64,000 bases of DNA, taken from the NCBI RefSeq assembly GCF_020055675.1, contig NZ_JAIPUS010000003.1, positions 1 through 64,000 of the forward strand, read 5' to 3'. Position 1 is the first letter of the stretch; each line of letters begins with the position of its first letter. Positions 24,059 through 33,515 of the stretch are shown one piece after another. The notes beneath the pieces are model-generated. The model saw only the letters and a program-made list of their open reading frames with translations, was not told where the DNA came from and did not search any database. Origin of the DNA: Marivita sp. Lineage in GTDB: Bacteria > Pseudomonadota > Alphaproteobacteria > Rhodobacterales > Rhodobacteraceae. The translations under genes and the position numbers were made by a program.

Positions 24059-25495
24059 ATGAGTAACAACGCGCCAAATGAGCCGACATTCCGCGAATCA
24101 GTGGATCTGATGTTCAACCGCGCCGTGGCGCTGATGGATCTTCCGCCGGGACTCGAGGAGAAGATACGCGTTTGCAACGCGACCTATACGGTGCGCTTCG
24201 GGGTGCGCCTGCGAGGCCAGATCAGGACGTTCACCGGGTATCGCTCGGTGCATTCGGAACATATGGAGCCCGTGAAGGGGGGGATCCGTTTTTCCACGGC
24301 GGTCAATCAGGACGAGGTCGAGGCGCTGGCAGCACTGATGACGTATAAATGTGCCCTGGTCGAGGCGCCCTTTGGCGGGTCCAAGGGCGGGTTGTGCATC
24401 GACCCCCGAGAATACGACGAATTCGAGTTGGAACAGATCACCCGCCGCTTTGCCTATGAGCTGACCAAGCGGGACCTGATCCACCCGGCCCAGAACGTCC
24501 CGGCCCCGGACATGGGAACCGGAGAGCGCGAGATGTCCTGGATCGCGGATCAATATGCCCGGATGAACACCACCGATATCAATGCGCGGGCCTGTGTCAC
24601 GGGCAAGCCGCCGAACAATGGCGGGATCGCGGGCCGGGTCGAGGCGACGGGGCGCGGCGTGCAATATGCGCTGCGCGAATTTTTCCGTCATCCACCAGAC
24701 ATGAAGGCCGCCGGGCTGACCGGCTCGCTCGATGGAAAGCGGGTTGTCGTGCAAGGTCTGGGCAACGTGGGGTACCATGCGGCCAAATTCCTGCGTGACG
24801 AGGATGGGTGCAAGATCATTGGCATCATCGAACGCGACGGGGCGCTTTTCAATGAAAAAGGCATCGATGTCGAAGCGGTGCGTGAATGGATCATCAAGCA
24901 CGGGGGGGTCAGCGGCTATCCCGATGCGGCCCATACTGCGGACGGGGCGAGCGTTCTGGAGGCGGAATGTGACATCCTGATCCCGGCGGCGCTTGAAGGG
25001 GTGATCGACCTCAGCAATGCCGAACGGATCAAGGCGCCGCTGATCATCGAGGCGGCGAACGGGCCGATCACCGCCGGGGCCGACGATATCCTGCGCGAGA
25101 AGGGCACGGTCGTGATCCCCGACATGTATGCCAATGCCGGCGGTGTGACGGTGTCCTATTTCGAATGGGTCAAGAACCTCAGCCACATCCGCTTTGGCCG
25201 GATGCAGCGGCGTCAGGAAGAGGCGCGGCACCAATTGGTGATCGACGAATTGCAGCGGCTGGACAACATGCTGGGCGACAAATGGTCGATGACCCCCGAT
25301 TTCAAGGACCGTTACCTGCGTGGTGCGGATGAACTGGAACTGGTGCGCTCGGGGCTGGATGACACGATGCGCATTGCCTACCAGACGATGCATGAAGCCT
25401 GGCACAGCCGGGATGACGTGCATGACTTGCGGACCGCGGCCTATCTCGTGGCGATCGAAAAGGTCGCCGCGAGCTACCGGGCCAAGGGTCTCTGA
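24059..25495 (+). CDS. Glu/Leu/Phe/Val dehydrogenase
   Basis: A 478-residue NAD(P)-dependent amino-acid dehydrogenase, probably glutamate dehydrogenase, converting glutamate to 2-oxoglutarate and ammonia. GGGAGGAG lies upstream of the ATG. The catalytic core shows the P-V-K-G-G-I-R-F motif, MTYKCALVEAPFGGSKGG with the active-site lysine, and PAPDMGTGEREMSWI. The Rossmann domain begins at VVVQGLGNVGYHAAK, and IIEAANGPITAGAD closes the nucleotide site. Length exceeds the usual hexameric 420-450 residues slightly because of a C-terminal helical tail. It is monocistronic in appearance, with an A+T-rich upstream region. Confidence 0.9.
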   Translation: MSNNAPNEPTFRESVDLMFNRAVALMDLPPGLEEKIRVCNATYTVRFGVRLRGQIRTFTGYRSVHSEHMEPVKGGIRFSTAVNQDEVEALAALMTYKCALVEAPFGGSKGGLCIDPREYDEFELEQITRRFAYELTKRDLIHPAQNVPAPDMGTGEREMSWIADQYARMNTTDINARACVTGKPPNNGGIAGRVEATGRGVQYALREFFRHPPDMKAAGLTGSLDGKRVVVQGLGNVGYHAAKFLRDEDGCKIIGIIERDGALFNEKGIDVEAVREWIIKHGGVSGYPDAAHTADGASVLEAECDILIPAALEGVIDLSNAERIKAPLIIEAANGPITAGADDILREKGTVVIPDMYANAGGVTVSYFEWVKNLSHIRFGRMQRRQEEARHQLVIDELQRLDNMLGDKWSMTPDFKDRYLRGADELELVRSGLDDTMRIAYQTMHEAWHSRDDVHDLRTAAYLVAIEKVAASYRAKGL

Positions 25496-25570
25496 CGGAT
25501 TGGATGACAATCCGCTATGGCTGGGTTAGACGTGCGGCACATCTGATCCAGCCACCAAACGAGGATGCAC

Positions 25571-25873
25571 ATGCTCCGCACTGCGCTTGCCACCACAGCC
25601 CTGACGTTTTGCTTGACGATCCCCGCGGCCGGTCAGGAAGACGACACCGAATGCCTCAAACAGGGCCAGATCGCGACCAACATCATGTCCGAGCGCAAGA
25701 ACGGCACGAACGCCCGCCGCGCTGAAAGGCGTGTGATCGGAATGCTGCCGGAAGATGCGCAAAGCTATGAAGTTGCGGTTCCGGCGATGGTCGAATGGAT
25801 TTACGGCCTGCCTGAAGAGCAGTTGACCCAGGAGGTCAGCAACGCGCTGTATCAGGCTTGCATGTCGCAATAA
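25571..25873 (+). CDS. Small secreted protein of unknown function
   Basis: A 100-residue product from ATG 25571 (GAGG five bases upstream; ATG 25565 would be too close). It has a signal peptide (MLRTALATTALTFCLTIPAAG) and a mature part of about 78 residues with two cysteines (DDTECLKQGQ and YQACMSQ) that could form a disulfide. No family recognised. It lies between the dehydrogenase and dnaG, 73 bp before the latter. Confidence 0.7.
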   Translation: MLRTALATTALTFCLTIPAAGQEDDTECLKQGQIATNIMSERKNGTNARRAERRVIGMLPEDAQSYEVAVPAMVEWIYGLPEEQLTQEVSNALYQACMSQ

Positions 25874-25946
25874 GCACGTATCGCGCGGGACCTTCTGGTG
25901 CCGCGCCCCACTGGACTCTTGGCTGGCAAAGCCCGATATTCCGGTG

Positions 25947-27893
25947 ATGAGCCTGCCACCGAATTTTCTGGACGAATTGCGCACCCGCACAAGCCTGTCG
26001 CAGGTGGTTGGCCGCAAGGTTCTGTGGGACACGCGCAAATCGAACCAGGCCAAGGGCGACATGTGGGCACCATGCCCCTTTCACCAGGAAAAGTCGGCCA
26101 GTTTCCATGTCGATGATCGCAAAGGTTATTATTACTGCTTTGGCTGTCAGGCCAAAGGGGATGCAATTTCTTTCGTGCGCGAAACCGAGAATGTCGGTTT
26201 CATGGAGGCGGTGGAAATTCTTGCCGCCGAGGCCGGGATGCAGATGCCGAAACGCGATCCACAAGCGCAGGAGAAATCCGATCATCGGACCAGGCTGACC
26301 GAGGTGATGGAGCAGGCCGTGCGCTTTTTCGGCCGGCAATTGCGCAGCGGTGCCGGGGCGGATGCGCGCGAATACCTGGCCCGCCGCGGCCTGGACCAGG
26401 CGACGCAGGAGCGCTTCGCCATCGGGTTTGCTCCGCCCGGCTGGCAGACGCTTTGGGACCATTTGATCGGGCATGGCGTGCCGGGCGAACAGATCATCGA
26501 GGCGGGCCTGGCCAAACCGTCGCAGAAGGGGGGCAAACCCTATGACACGTTCCGCAACCGCATCATGTTCCCGATCCGCGATCCGCGCGGACGGGCCATC
26601 GCGTTTGGGGGTCGTGCGATGGACCCCAACGACAATGCCAAATATCTGAACAGCCCGGAAACCACGCTGTTCGACAAGAGCCGGACGCTCTACAACCACG
26701 GCCCGGCGCGCGAGGCGGCCGGCAAGGGCCAGCCGTTGGTCGTGGCCGAAGGCTACATGGATGTGATCGCGCTGGCATCAGGCGGGTTCGAGGCGGCTGT
26801 GGCGCCTTTGGGGACAGCCGTGACAGAGCACCAGCTACAGATGTTGTGGCGGATCACCGACGAGCCGGTGATGGCGCTGGACGGTGATGGCGCCGGGCTG
26901 CGCGCGGCGTACCGGGTGATCGACACGGCCTTGCCACTTCTCGAAGCGGGAAAATCCTTGCGCTTTGTGCTGTTGCCCGAAGGCCAGGACCCGGATGACC
27001 TGATCCGCTCCGAAGGGCGCGACGCGATGCGCACCCTGCTGACCGATGCGCAGCCGATGGTGCAGCTTTTGTGGCGACGCGAGACGGAAGGGCGTGTGTT
27101 CGACAGCCCGGAACGCAAGGCGGCGCTGGACAAGACATTGCGCGACCGCATTCGCACGATTCAGGACCCGTCGTTGCGCAACCATTACGGCGAAGAGATC
27201 AAGCGTCTGCGTTGGGAGCTGTTTCGCGGGCCATCGCGGCAAGCGCATCCCGGCCGACGCCGATTCACTATGCAAGCCCCGTCCAAACCGGCAGATGACA
27301 CGCGAGCATCGCTTCTGGTGGCAGGCGGCAAGGATGTGGAAATCCGACTGCGCGAGGCGGTGATTCTTGCTGCGCTGATCGTCACACCGGAGCTGATCCC
27401 CGAATTCGAGGCCAAGATCGAGGAAATGCCCTGCGCCGATCGTGACCATGCCGCGCTCAAGGCGTGTCTTTTGCGCCACGCCGGTGATACGGTGGAGGCG
27501 GTGCGCACCGCTGCTGATGCGGCTGTTGGCGATGATGCCCTTGAAATGCTGTGCCGCGCACGCCATGTCGCCATCACCCCGTGTTTGCGCAACCCCGGCG
27601 ATCCGGAATTGGCCCGCCAGACCATTGCCGAAGAACTGGCCAAACTCGAAGCGGGGACGGGGCTTGATGCGGAAATCGCCGAAGCCGCCGAAGATTTGTA
27701 TGCGTCGGCAGACGAAACGCTGACATGGCGGCTAGGCCAGGCAGCACAGGCCCGGCAATCCGCACAGCGGGCACAGTCCGAAGACAGGACGGAATATGAT
27801 CTTGGCCCCAACGGGGCCGCGATAAATCGGGAGGAACGCAGCGCATTTGCCGCTTTGATGGAGACAATTCGCTTCGATAAACCCCGCAGCTGA
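25947..27893 (+). CDS. dnaG: DNA primase
   Basis: A 648-residue primase that makes RNA primers at the replication fork. ATG 25947 is preferred to the GTG one codon earlier. The N-terminal zinc finger is C43-H46-C64-C67 (CPFHQEKSASFHV and YYCFGCQAKGD). The TOPRIM domain shows VVAEGYMDVIAL and MALDGDGAGLRAA. The C-terminal third is the helicase-binding region, where conservation is low, as normal. It precedes rpoD by 112 bp, the macromolecular-synthesis arrangement common in proteobacteria. Confidence 0.97.
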   Translation: MSLPPNFLDELRTRTSLSQVVGRKVLWDTRKSNQAKGDMWAPCPFHQEKSASFHVDDRKGYYYCFGCQAKGDAISFVRETENVGFMEAVEILAAEAGMQMPKRDPQAQEKSDHRTRLTEVMEQAVRFFGRQLRSGAGADAREYLARRGLDQATQERFAIGFAPPGWQTLWDHLIGHGVPGEQIIEAGLAKPSQKGGKPYDTFRNRIMFPIRDPRGRAIAFGGRAMDPNDNAKYLNSPETTLFDKSRTLYNHGPAREAAGKGQPLVVAEGYMDVIALASGGFEAAVAPLGTAVTEHQLQMLWRITDEPVMALDGDGAGLRAAYRVIDTALPLLEAGKSLRFVLLPEGQDPDDLIRSEGRDAMRTLLTDAQPMVQLLWRRETEGRVFDSPERKAALDKTLRDRIRTIQDPSLRNHYGEEIKRLRWELFRGPSRQAHPGRRRFTMQAPSKPADDTRASLLVAGGKDVEIRLREAVILAALIVTPELIPEFEAKIEEMPCADRDHAALKACLLRHAGDTVEAVRTAADAAVGDDALEMLCRARHVAITPCLRNPGDPELARQTIAEELAKLEAGTGLDAEIAEAAEDLYASADETLTWRLGQAAQARQSAQRAQSEDRTEYDLGPNGAAINREERSAFAALMETIRFDKPRS

Positions 27894-27940
27894 CGGTGTT
27901 TTGCTAAGGAAAGCGTAAACGAAACAGGGTAAACGGGTGT

Positions 27941-27982
27941 GCGAATCACTTATTCGCGCTATTGATTCGGGTCAATCGAATC
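27941..27982 (+). promoter_or_regulatory. Two inverted repeats in the rpoD leader
   Basis: GCGAAT-CACTT-ATTCGC (27941-27957) and GATTCG-N7-CGAATC (27964-27982) lie between dnaG and rpoD. They share the GATTCG/CGAAT element, so alternative pairings are possible. They could be operators, or RNA hairpins acting as a processing site between the two messages. Confidence 0.4.
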
Positions 27983-28005
27983 GCCCCGTCTCGACAGGAG
28001 CATCC

Positions 28006-30009
28006 ATGGCCGCCAAAGATAACGATGACGCCAAGACTGAAGACCGCGAAGAAGATGTCAGCCTCGACATGAGCCAGACTGCGGTCAAGAAGATGATCGC
28101 AGACGCGCGTGAACGCGGCTACATCACGTATGACCAACTGAACGAGGTGTTACCGCCGGATCAGGTCAGTTCCGACCAGATCGAGGACGTGATGTCGATG
28201 CTGTCCGAAATGGGCATCCAGATCACCGAGGCGGATGAAGAGTCCGAGGAAGAGGACAAGGGCGCCACGGATCTTGTGCAGACCGCCAAGCCCGGTGACG
28301 TGACCGTCGCGTCGGGCGGATCGGAAAAGCTGGACCGGACCGATGATCCGGTGCGCATGTACCTGCGCGAGATGGGCAGCGTCGAGTTGCTCTCGCGCGA
28401 GGGCGAGATCGCGATCGCAAAACGCATCGAAGCCGGGCGCAATACGATGATCGCCGGGCTTTGCGAAAGCCCGCTGACCTTCCAGGCGATCACGATCTGG
28501 CGCGAGGAATTGCTGTCAGAGGACATTCTGCTGCGCGACGTCATCGACCTCGAGACGACATTCGGCGACCAGATGGTTGACGAGGAAGAGGTGGCGGCGG
28601 CCGTTGCGACCCAGACCGGCGGCGAATCTGCGACGAACACATCGTCCTCCGAGAAGAAGTCCGAAGAAAAGCAGGAGCTTGATGCGGACGGAAATCCGAT
28701 TGCGACAGAAGATGACGAGGACGAGGAAGAGCAGGCGAACATGTCGCTCGCCGCGATGGAAGCCGCGCTCAAGCCGCGTGTTCTCGAAACGCTTGGCCGG
28801 ATTGCACAGGACTACGAAGAACTGTCCAGCATGCAGGACAACCGTATCTCGGCAACGCTCAACGAGGACGGTTCCTTCAGCAAGGTGGACGAGGAACGTT
28901 ACCAGAAGCTGCGCTCGGAAATCGTTGAGCTGGTGAATGAATTGCACCTGCACAACAACCGGATCGAGGCGTTGATCGATCAGCTTTACGGGATCAACAA
29001 GCGCATCATGTCGATCGATTCGTCCATGGTGAAGCTGGCCGACCAGGCGCGCATCAACCGCCGCGAATTCGTCGATGCCTACCGCGGTCGCGAGCTTGAC
29101 CCCAACTGGCTCGAAGAGATGAGCGAAAAGACCGGCCGTGGCTGGCAGATGTTCATCGAACGCTCGCTGCCCAAGGCCGAGGAATTGCGTGCCGACATGG
29201 CGCAGGTGGGTCAGTATGTCGGACTAGATATATCTGAATTCCGCCGCATCGTCGCCCAGGTCCAGAAAGGCGAAAAAGAGGCGCGGCAGGCCAAGAAGGA
29301 AATGGTCGAGGCGAACCTGCGCCTCGTGATCTCCATCGCCAAGAAATATACCAACCGTGGTTTGCAGTTCCTGGATTTGATCCAGGAGGGGAACATCGGC
29401 CTGATGAAGGCGGTGGACAAGTTCGAATACCGCCGGGGCTACAAGTTCTCCACCTACGCGACATGGTGGATCCGCCAGGCGATCACGCGGAGCATCGCAG
29501 ACCAGGCGCGCACCATCCGTATTCCGGTGCACATGATCGAAACGATCAACAAGCTGGTCCGCACCGGTCGGCAGATGCTGCACGAAATCGGTCGCGAGCC
29601 AACGCCCGAGGAACTGGCCGAAAAGCTCCAGATGCCTTTGGAGAAGGTGCGCAAGGTGATGAAAATCGCCAAGGAGCCGATCAGCCTCGAAACGCCGATC
29701 GGCGACGAGGAAGACAGTCAGCTTGGCGATTTCATCGAGGACAAGAACGCGGTTCTGCCGCTGGATGCCGCGATACAGGACAACCTCAAGGAAACCACGA
29801 CGCGGGTTCTGTCGTCGCTCACCCCGCGCGAGGAACGTGTTCTGCGGATGAGATTTGGGATCGGTATGAACACCGACCACACTCTCGAAGAGGTGGGTCA
29901 GCAGTTCACTGTTACGCGAGAACGTATTCGCCAGATCGAAGCGAAAGCACTGCGCAAGCTGAAGCATCCGTCGCGGAGCCGCAAGCTGCGCAGCTTCCTG
30001 GATCAGTAA
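28006..30009 (+). CDS. rpoD: Primary sigma factor of RNA polymerase
   Basis: A 667-residue housekeeping sigma-70. The start at 28006 has ACAGGAG six bases upstream. Region 1.1 is present near the N-terminus ([20 protein letters not shown]), then region 1.2 ([21 protein letters not shown]), and a long acidic non-conserved insert (residues about 195-260, rich in Glu, Asp, Ser). Region 2 follows ([20 protein letters not shown] and [17 protein letters not shown]). Regions 3 and 4 end with the DNA-binding helix [20 protein letters not shown]. It is the second gene of the dnaG-rpoD pair. Confidence 0.98.
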   Translation: MAAKDNDDAKTEDREEDVSLDMSQTAVKKMIADARERGYITYDQLNEVLPPDQVSSDQIEDVMSMLSEMGIQITEADEESEEEDKGATDLVQTAKPGDVTVASGGSEKLDRTDDPVRMYLREMGSVELLSREGEIAIAKRIEAGRNTMIAGLCESPLTFQAITIWREELLSEDILLRDVIDLETTFGDQMVDEEEVAAAVATQTGGESATNTSSSEKKSEEKQELDADGNPIATEDDEDEEEQANMSLAAMEAALKPRVLETLGRIAQDYEELSSMQDNRISATLNEDGSFSKVDEERYQKLRSEIVELVNELHLHNNRIEALIDQLYGINKRIMSIDSSMVKLADQARINRREFVDAYRGRELDPNWLEEMSEKTGRGWQMFIERSLPKAEELRADMAQVGQYVGLDISEFRRIVAQVQKGEKEARQAKKEMVEANLRLVISIAKKYTNRGLQFLDLIQEGNIGLMKAVDKFEYRRGYKFSTYATWWIRQAITRSIADQARTIRIPVHMIETINKLVRTGRQMLHEIGREPTPEELAEKLQMPLEKVRKVMKIAKEPISLETPIGDEEDSQLGDFIEDKNAVLPLDAAIQDNLKETTTRVLSSLTPREERVLRMRFGIGMNTDHTLEEVGQQFTVTRERIRQIEAKALRKLKHPSRSRKLRSFLDQ

Positions 30010-30012
30010 CCC

Positions 30013-30291
30013 ATGTCGTTTCTCAAGAAGCTCTTTGGCGGCGGCGGTGATTCATCGCCCCCGCCGGCACCCCCGGAACATCATAACGGGTACACGATCC
30101 GGCCAGAGCCGGTCAAAGACGGCGGCACATGGCGCATCGGGGCGCAGATCGAAAAAGAAATCGACGGCGCGTTGAAATCACATTTCATGATGCGTGCCGA
30201 TAGCCTGCAAGATTACGGCGACGCGGCGAAAGCGTCGGTGAGCAAGGCGAAGATGCTGGTCGACCAACAGGGCGACAGCATCTTCAAATAG
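30013..30291 (+). CDS. HlyU family protein
   Basis: A 92-residue protein starting three bases after rpoD. After a Gly/Pro-rich opening (KKLFGGGGDSSPPPAPPE), residues 25-90 show the HlyU pattern: YTIRPEPVKDGGTWRIGAQI and FMMRADSLQDYGDAAKASVSKAK. HlyU of Vibrio is named a transcriptional activator, but that protein is an ArsR-type regulator. This family shares only the annotation name, and its own function is unclear. It is likely co-transcribed with rpoD. Confidence 0.75.
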   Translation: MSFLKKLFGGGGDSSPPPAPPEHHNGYTIRPEPVKDGGTWRIGAQIEKEIDGALKSHFMMRADSLQDYGDAAKASVSKAKMLVDQQGDSIFK

Positions 30292-30317
30292 ATCAGGTCG
30301 TCAGCCTGTCGCTGTGA

Positions 30318-30515
30318 TCATGTCCGATCTGCCTGATTGGGGTCCTTGGTCGTGCCCGGTCCCGTCTCGGGATCGCGGTTCGTCTGTTTTGGCCCGTCCG
30401 TTTCATCGGGAACATCCTTGAAGGGATCGTGACCGGGGTTTCCGGTTCGGTCTGCCTGATTGGGGTCCGATGTTGTGCCGGGTCCCTTTTTCGGGTCGGT
30501 GTTGTCTGTGCTCAT
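30318..30515 (-). CDS. Small disordered repeat protein
   Basis: A 65-residue product with AGGAG seven bases before the ATG. It is hydrophilic and consists largely of two imperfect copies of one unit: DPKKGPGTTSDPNQADRTG near the start and DPETGPGTTKDPNQADRT at the end. They are joined by a segment rich in Asp, Pro and Lys. The nucleotide repeats are equally clear at about 30330-30375 and 30450-30500. It has no signal peptide or hydrophobic segment. The function is unknown; such proteins are often stress-related or entropic in nature. It is in tandem after the SDR gene's end on the other side and shares its orientation. Confidence 0.6.
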   Translation of the reverse strand: MSTDNTDPKKGPGTTSDPNQADRTGNPGHDPFKDVPDETDGPKQTNRDPETGPGTTKDPNQADRT

Positions 30516-30525
30516 CCTGTCACTC

Positions 30526-31200
30526 CTATTGCGTCGGCATTACGAAAACTTCCTGCACGTTGGCGCGCGGGTTGGCGCCGAGCGCGAAGACAACCGCGTC
30601 TGCCACGTCTTCTGCTTGCAACTTGTCCGGATGCGGCTCGTCAAAGAAGGGTGTGTCCACCATGCCCGGTGCGATCACGGTACAACGTCCGCCCCATTCG
30701 CGCATTTCCTCGGCCATATTGCCGCCATAGCCATGAACAAACCATTTGGACGCCCCATAGACAGAGCCTTTGATGTGGCGCCGTCCCGCAGCGGATCCCG
30801 TCATCAGCAGATGCCCCGTGCTCTTTCTCAGGTGCGGCATCGCGGCCTTCGTGGTCCAGAGCAGGCCCATGACATTCAACTCGATCATCTTGTGCCATTC
30901 GTCCGGGTCGCCGGCTTCGGTGCCCGCTGCGCTCAGCCCCGTGCCGGCGTTCGCAAAGGCGGCATCAACCGCGCCGAAGTGATCCGCCAAGTTGTCCAGC
31001 GCCTGAACCTGATCGTCGAGCCGGGCCGCATCTCCGGGCAGAGCCAGCGCGCGGTCGCCGATTTCACGGCCAAGTTTTTCCAACTTGTCCTTGGAGCGGG
31101 CGAAAAGGCCGACATTCCACCCGCTGTCTGCGGCGAAGCGGGCTGTGGCTGCGCCGATGCCGGTCGATGCGCCGGTGATGAAGATTGTTTTGTTGGGCAT
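30526..31200 (-). CDS. Short-chain dehydrogenase/reductase
   Basis: A 224-residue classical SDR. The start at 31200 has AGGAC seven bases upstream. The cofactor site is TGASTGIGAATARF near residue 9, followed by FANAGTG (the NAG motif), GSAAGRRHIKGSVYGASKW with catalytic Ser, Tyr and Lys (Y-x3-K), and VIAPGMVDTPF. It is NAD(P)-dependent and cytoplasmic. The substrate is unknown; the closest general similarity I see is to short-chain alcohol/3-oxoacyl reductases. The small repeat-protein gene follows in the same direction 10 bp later. Confidence 0.85.
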   Translation of the reverse strand: MPNKTIFITGASTGIGAATARFAADSGWNVGLFARSKDKLEKLGREIGDRALALPGDAARLDDQVQALDNLADHFGAVDAAFANAGTGLSAAGTEAGDPDEWHKMIELNVMGLLWTTKAAMPHLRKSTGHLLMTGSAAGRRHIKGSVYGASKWFVHGYGGNMAEEMREWGGRCTVIAPGMVDTPFFDEPHPDKLQAEDVADAVVFALGANPRANVQEVFVMPTQ

Positions 31201-31334
31201 GATCGGGTCCTGAGATTTGTGGTCCATGTCGGAAAGATAACGCGCCAGGGGGTGGGACAGGTTCCCTCGCTGTGCCGTAAGGCCGCGTTTTGTGTATATC
31301 CAAGGTATTTCACGATGCAGAGGCGGGATTGCGC

Positions 31335-31742
31335 ATGAAACATGCAACCTTTGAAATCCAGACAACAGGCCCGGGCCTTTACGAGTTCACGCGCGATGTC
31401 GCGGCATGGGTGCAGGGCGATGGCCTGTTGACGCTGTTCATCCAGCACACCTTCGCCAGCCTGCTGGTCCAGGAGAACGCCGATCCCGAGGTGAAGACCG
31501 ATCTGAGCGCTTATTTTCATCGCCTCGTGCCGCCGACCACCGATCCGGGGATGTCCTACCTGACGCACACCCATGAAGGCCTGGACGATATGCCGGCCCA
31601 TATCAAGGCGGCGATGCTGCCGGTGAGCCTGTCGATCCCGGTGGTGCACGGGGAGATCGGATTGGGCACATGGCAGGGCATTTATGTCTTTGAACATCGC
31701 AACGCGCCTCACAGGCGGCGCGTTTTGGCGCATCTGGGGTGA
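31335..31742 (+). CDS. YjbQ family protein (UPF0047)
   Basis: A 135-residue protein of the YjbQ family, homotrimeric in known structures. Signature segments are FIQHTFASLLVQENADPEV, THTHEGLDDMPAHIKAAML and IGLGTWQGIYVFEHR; the conserved histidines sit in the first two. E. coli YjbQ has a weak thiamine-phosphate synthase activity, but the physiological role is uncertain. The start at 31335 fits the family N-terminus (ATFEIQTTGPGLYEFT). Confidence 0.85.
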   Translation: MKHATFEIQTTGPGLYEFTRDVAAWVQGDGLLTLFIQHTFASLLVQENADPEVKTDLSAYFHRLVPPTTDPGMSYLTHTHEGLDDMPAHIKAAMLPVSLSIPVVHGEIGLGTWQGIYVFEHRNAPHRRRVLAHLG

Positions 31743-31914
31743 TCTTGCGCCGCGGAAAACCCGGGTCCACATGCAATCTGATGCAGCGGAACCACCAGTC
31801 CTTGCGGGGTAAATTCCGGGCTACCCAAAACCTCGCGGCTGACCTATAGTCGCTGTGGATAAGTGGGGGAAACCCACAGTCTGAGGCAGAGACGAAAAAG
31901 AAGGGGGACGGCCA

Positions 31915-32394
31915 ATGCGCTGCCCGTTTTGCGGAAATATCGATACACAGGTAAAAGATAGCCGCCCGGCAGAAGATCATGTCGCCATCAGGCGCAGACG
32001 CTTTTGCCCGGCTTGCGGCGGGCGGTTTACCACCTATGAGCGCGTCCAATTGCGCGATCTGGTGGTCGTCAAGACAAGTGGACGCCGAGAGGATTTCGAC
32101 CGCGACAAGCTGGAACGCTCTATCCGCATGGCGATGCAGAAACGCCCCGTGGACCCGGAACGGATCGACCAGATGATTTCCGGCATCGTGCGGCGTCTGG
32201 AAAGCCTTGGCGACACGGACATTCCCTCCAAGCAGATCGGCGAGATCGTCATGGAGTCGCTGGCGCGGATCGATACGGTTGCCTACGTGCGCTTTGCCAG
32301 CGTCTACAAGAATTTCCAGGAAGCCGACGATTTCGACAAGTTTGTCAGCGAGTTGCGCCCGTCCGACAAGGACAAATCCAAACCTGAAGAGTGA
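31915..32394 (+). CDS. nrdR: Transcriptional repressor NrdR
   Basis: A 159-residue repressor of ribonucleotide reductase genes. A zinc ribbon is formed by C3, C6, C31 and C34 (MRCPFCGN and [14 protein letters not shown]), followed by an ATP-cone ([20 protein letters not shown]) that reads the ATP/dATP ratio. AAGGGGGA lies before the ATG. The stop overlaps the ribD start by GTGA, so nrdR and ribD are coupled, as in many alphaproteobacteria. Confidence 0.97.
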   Translation: MRCPFCGNIDTQVKDSRPAEDHVAIRRRRFCPACGGRFTTYERVQLRDLVVVKTSGRREDFDRDKLERSIRMAMQKRPVDPERIDQMISGIVRRLESLGDTDIPSKQIGEIVMESLARIDTVAYVRFASVYKNFQEADDFDKFVSELRPSDKDKSKPEE

Positions 32395-33515
32395 CCGTGC
32401 CCGGCCCCCCCGATGACACGCGTCATATGGACCGGGCGCTGGCGCTGGGTCGGCAGGGGCTGGGCAACACCTGGCCCAACCCGGCGGTCGGCTGTGTCGT
32501 GGTGCGGGATGGGCGCGTGGTCGGCGAAGGCTGGACCCAGCCGGGCGGACGCCCCCATGCCGAGAGGCAGGCGCTGGACATGGCCGGCGCAGCGGCCAAG
32601 GGCGCGACGGCCTATGTCACATTGGAGCCCTGCGCCCATCACGGAAAGACACCGCCCTGCACGGAGGCCTTGATCGCCGCCGGTATTGCCCGCGTCGTCG
32701 CCCCCTTTGCCGACGCGGACCCACGCGTGTCGGGGCAAGGCTTTGCCCGGTTGCGCGAAGCCGGGATCGCGGTCGAGACCGGCATTGGCACCGATGCCGC
32801 GGCCCATGATCATGCCGGGTTCTTTTGCCGCCTCTCCAGCGGTCGCCCGCTCGTTACCCTGAAACTGGCCACCAGTCTTGATGGCCGCATCGCCACCGCC
32901 AATGGCGACAGCCAGTGGATCACCGGAGCCGAGACGCGCGCGGGTGTGCATCGCTTGCGCGCCTGTCACGACGCTGTGCTGGTGGGCGCGGGCACGGTGC
33001 GGGCGGATGATCCGCTGCTGACGGTACGCGGGATCGATGTGCCGCGACAACCGGTGCGCATTGTCGTGTCCAGACGGTTGGATATGCCAACTGATGGGCG
33101 GCTTGGCCAGACGCTGGATCAAGCGCCGGTCTGGCTATGCCATTCCGACGATGCGCCGATCGATGCGCGCGAAGCCTGGTCCGGTATCGGAGCCAAGCTG
33201 CTGCATCTGCCACTCGATGGACGCCAGGTCGATATCGCCGCGCTGATGCAGCGGCTGGGGCGCGAGGGACTGACCCGGGTGCTCTGCGAAGGTGGCGGGG
33301 AGCTTGCTGCGAGCCTGATTGCCGCTGATCTGGTGGACCGGTTGGAGGTGCATATGGGCGGTGTGATCATCGGGGCCGAGGGGCGCCCTGCGCTCGGCGC
33401 CCTGGGTCTCGACCGCTTGTCGGACGCACCGCGCTTTGCCTTGTGCGACCTGTGGAAAAGCGGCGATGACGTGGTGCAAAGCTGGGTGCGTCAACGCCGC
33501 CAGATCCATGCGTAA
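32391..33515 (+). CDS. ribD: Bifunctional riboflavin deaminase/reductase
   Basis: A 374-residue enzyme for two steps of riboflavin synthesis. Residues 10-140 are the cytidine-deaminase-like domain with zinc motifs PHAERQAL and [14 protein letters not shown]. Residues about 155-365 are the pyrimidine reductase ([48 protein letters not shown]). A GTG start at 32391 overlaps nrdR by four bases; GTG 32397 is possible. Its 3' end overlaps the convergent kpsC gene by 25 bp. Confidence 0.95.
   Translation: MTVPGPPDDTRHMDRALALGRQGLGNTWPNPAVGCVVVRDGRVVGEGWTQPGGRPHAERQALDMAGAAAKGATAYVTLEPCAHHGKTPPCTEALIAAGIARVVAPFADADPRVSGQGFARLREAGIAVETGIGTDAAAHDHAGFFCRLSSGRPLVTLKLATSLDGRIATANGDSQWITGAETRAGVHRLRACHDAVLVGAGTVRADDPLLTVRGIDVPRQPVRIVVSRRLDMPTDGRLGQTLDQAPVWLCHSDDAPIDAREAWSGIGAKLLHLPLDGRQVDIAALMQRLGREGLTRVLCEGGGELAASLIAADLVDRLEVHMGGVIIGAEGRPALGALGLDRLSDAPRFALCDLWKSGDDVVQSWVRQRRQIHA

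Noticed and set aside
24098-25510. Minus-strand frame of 470 codons opposite the dehydrogenase
   Set aside because: The dehydrogenase has all catalytic motifs in the plus frame; the antisense frame has none.
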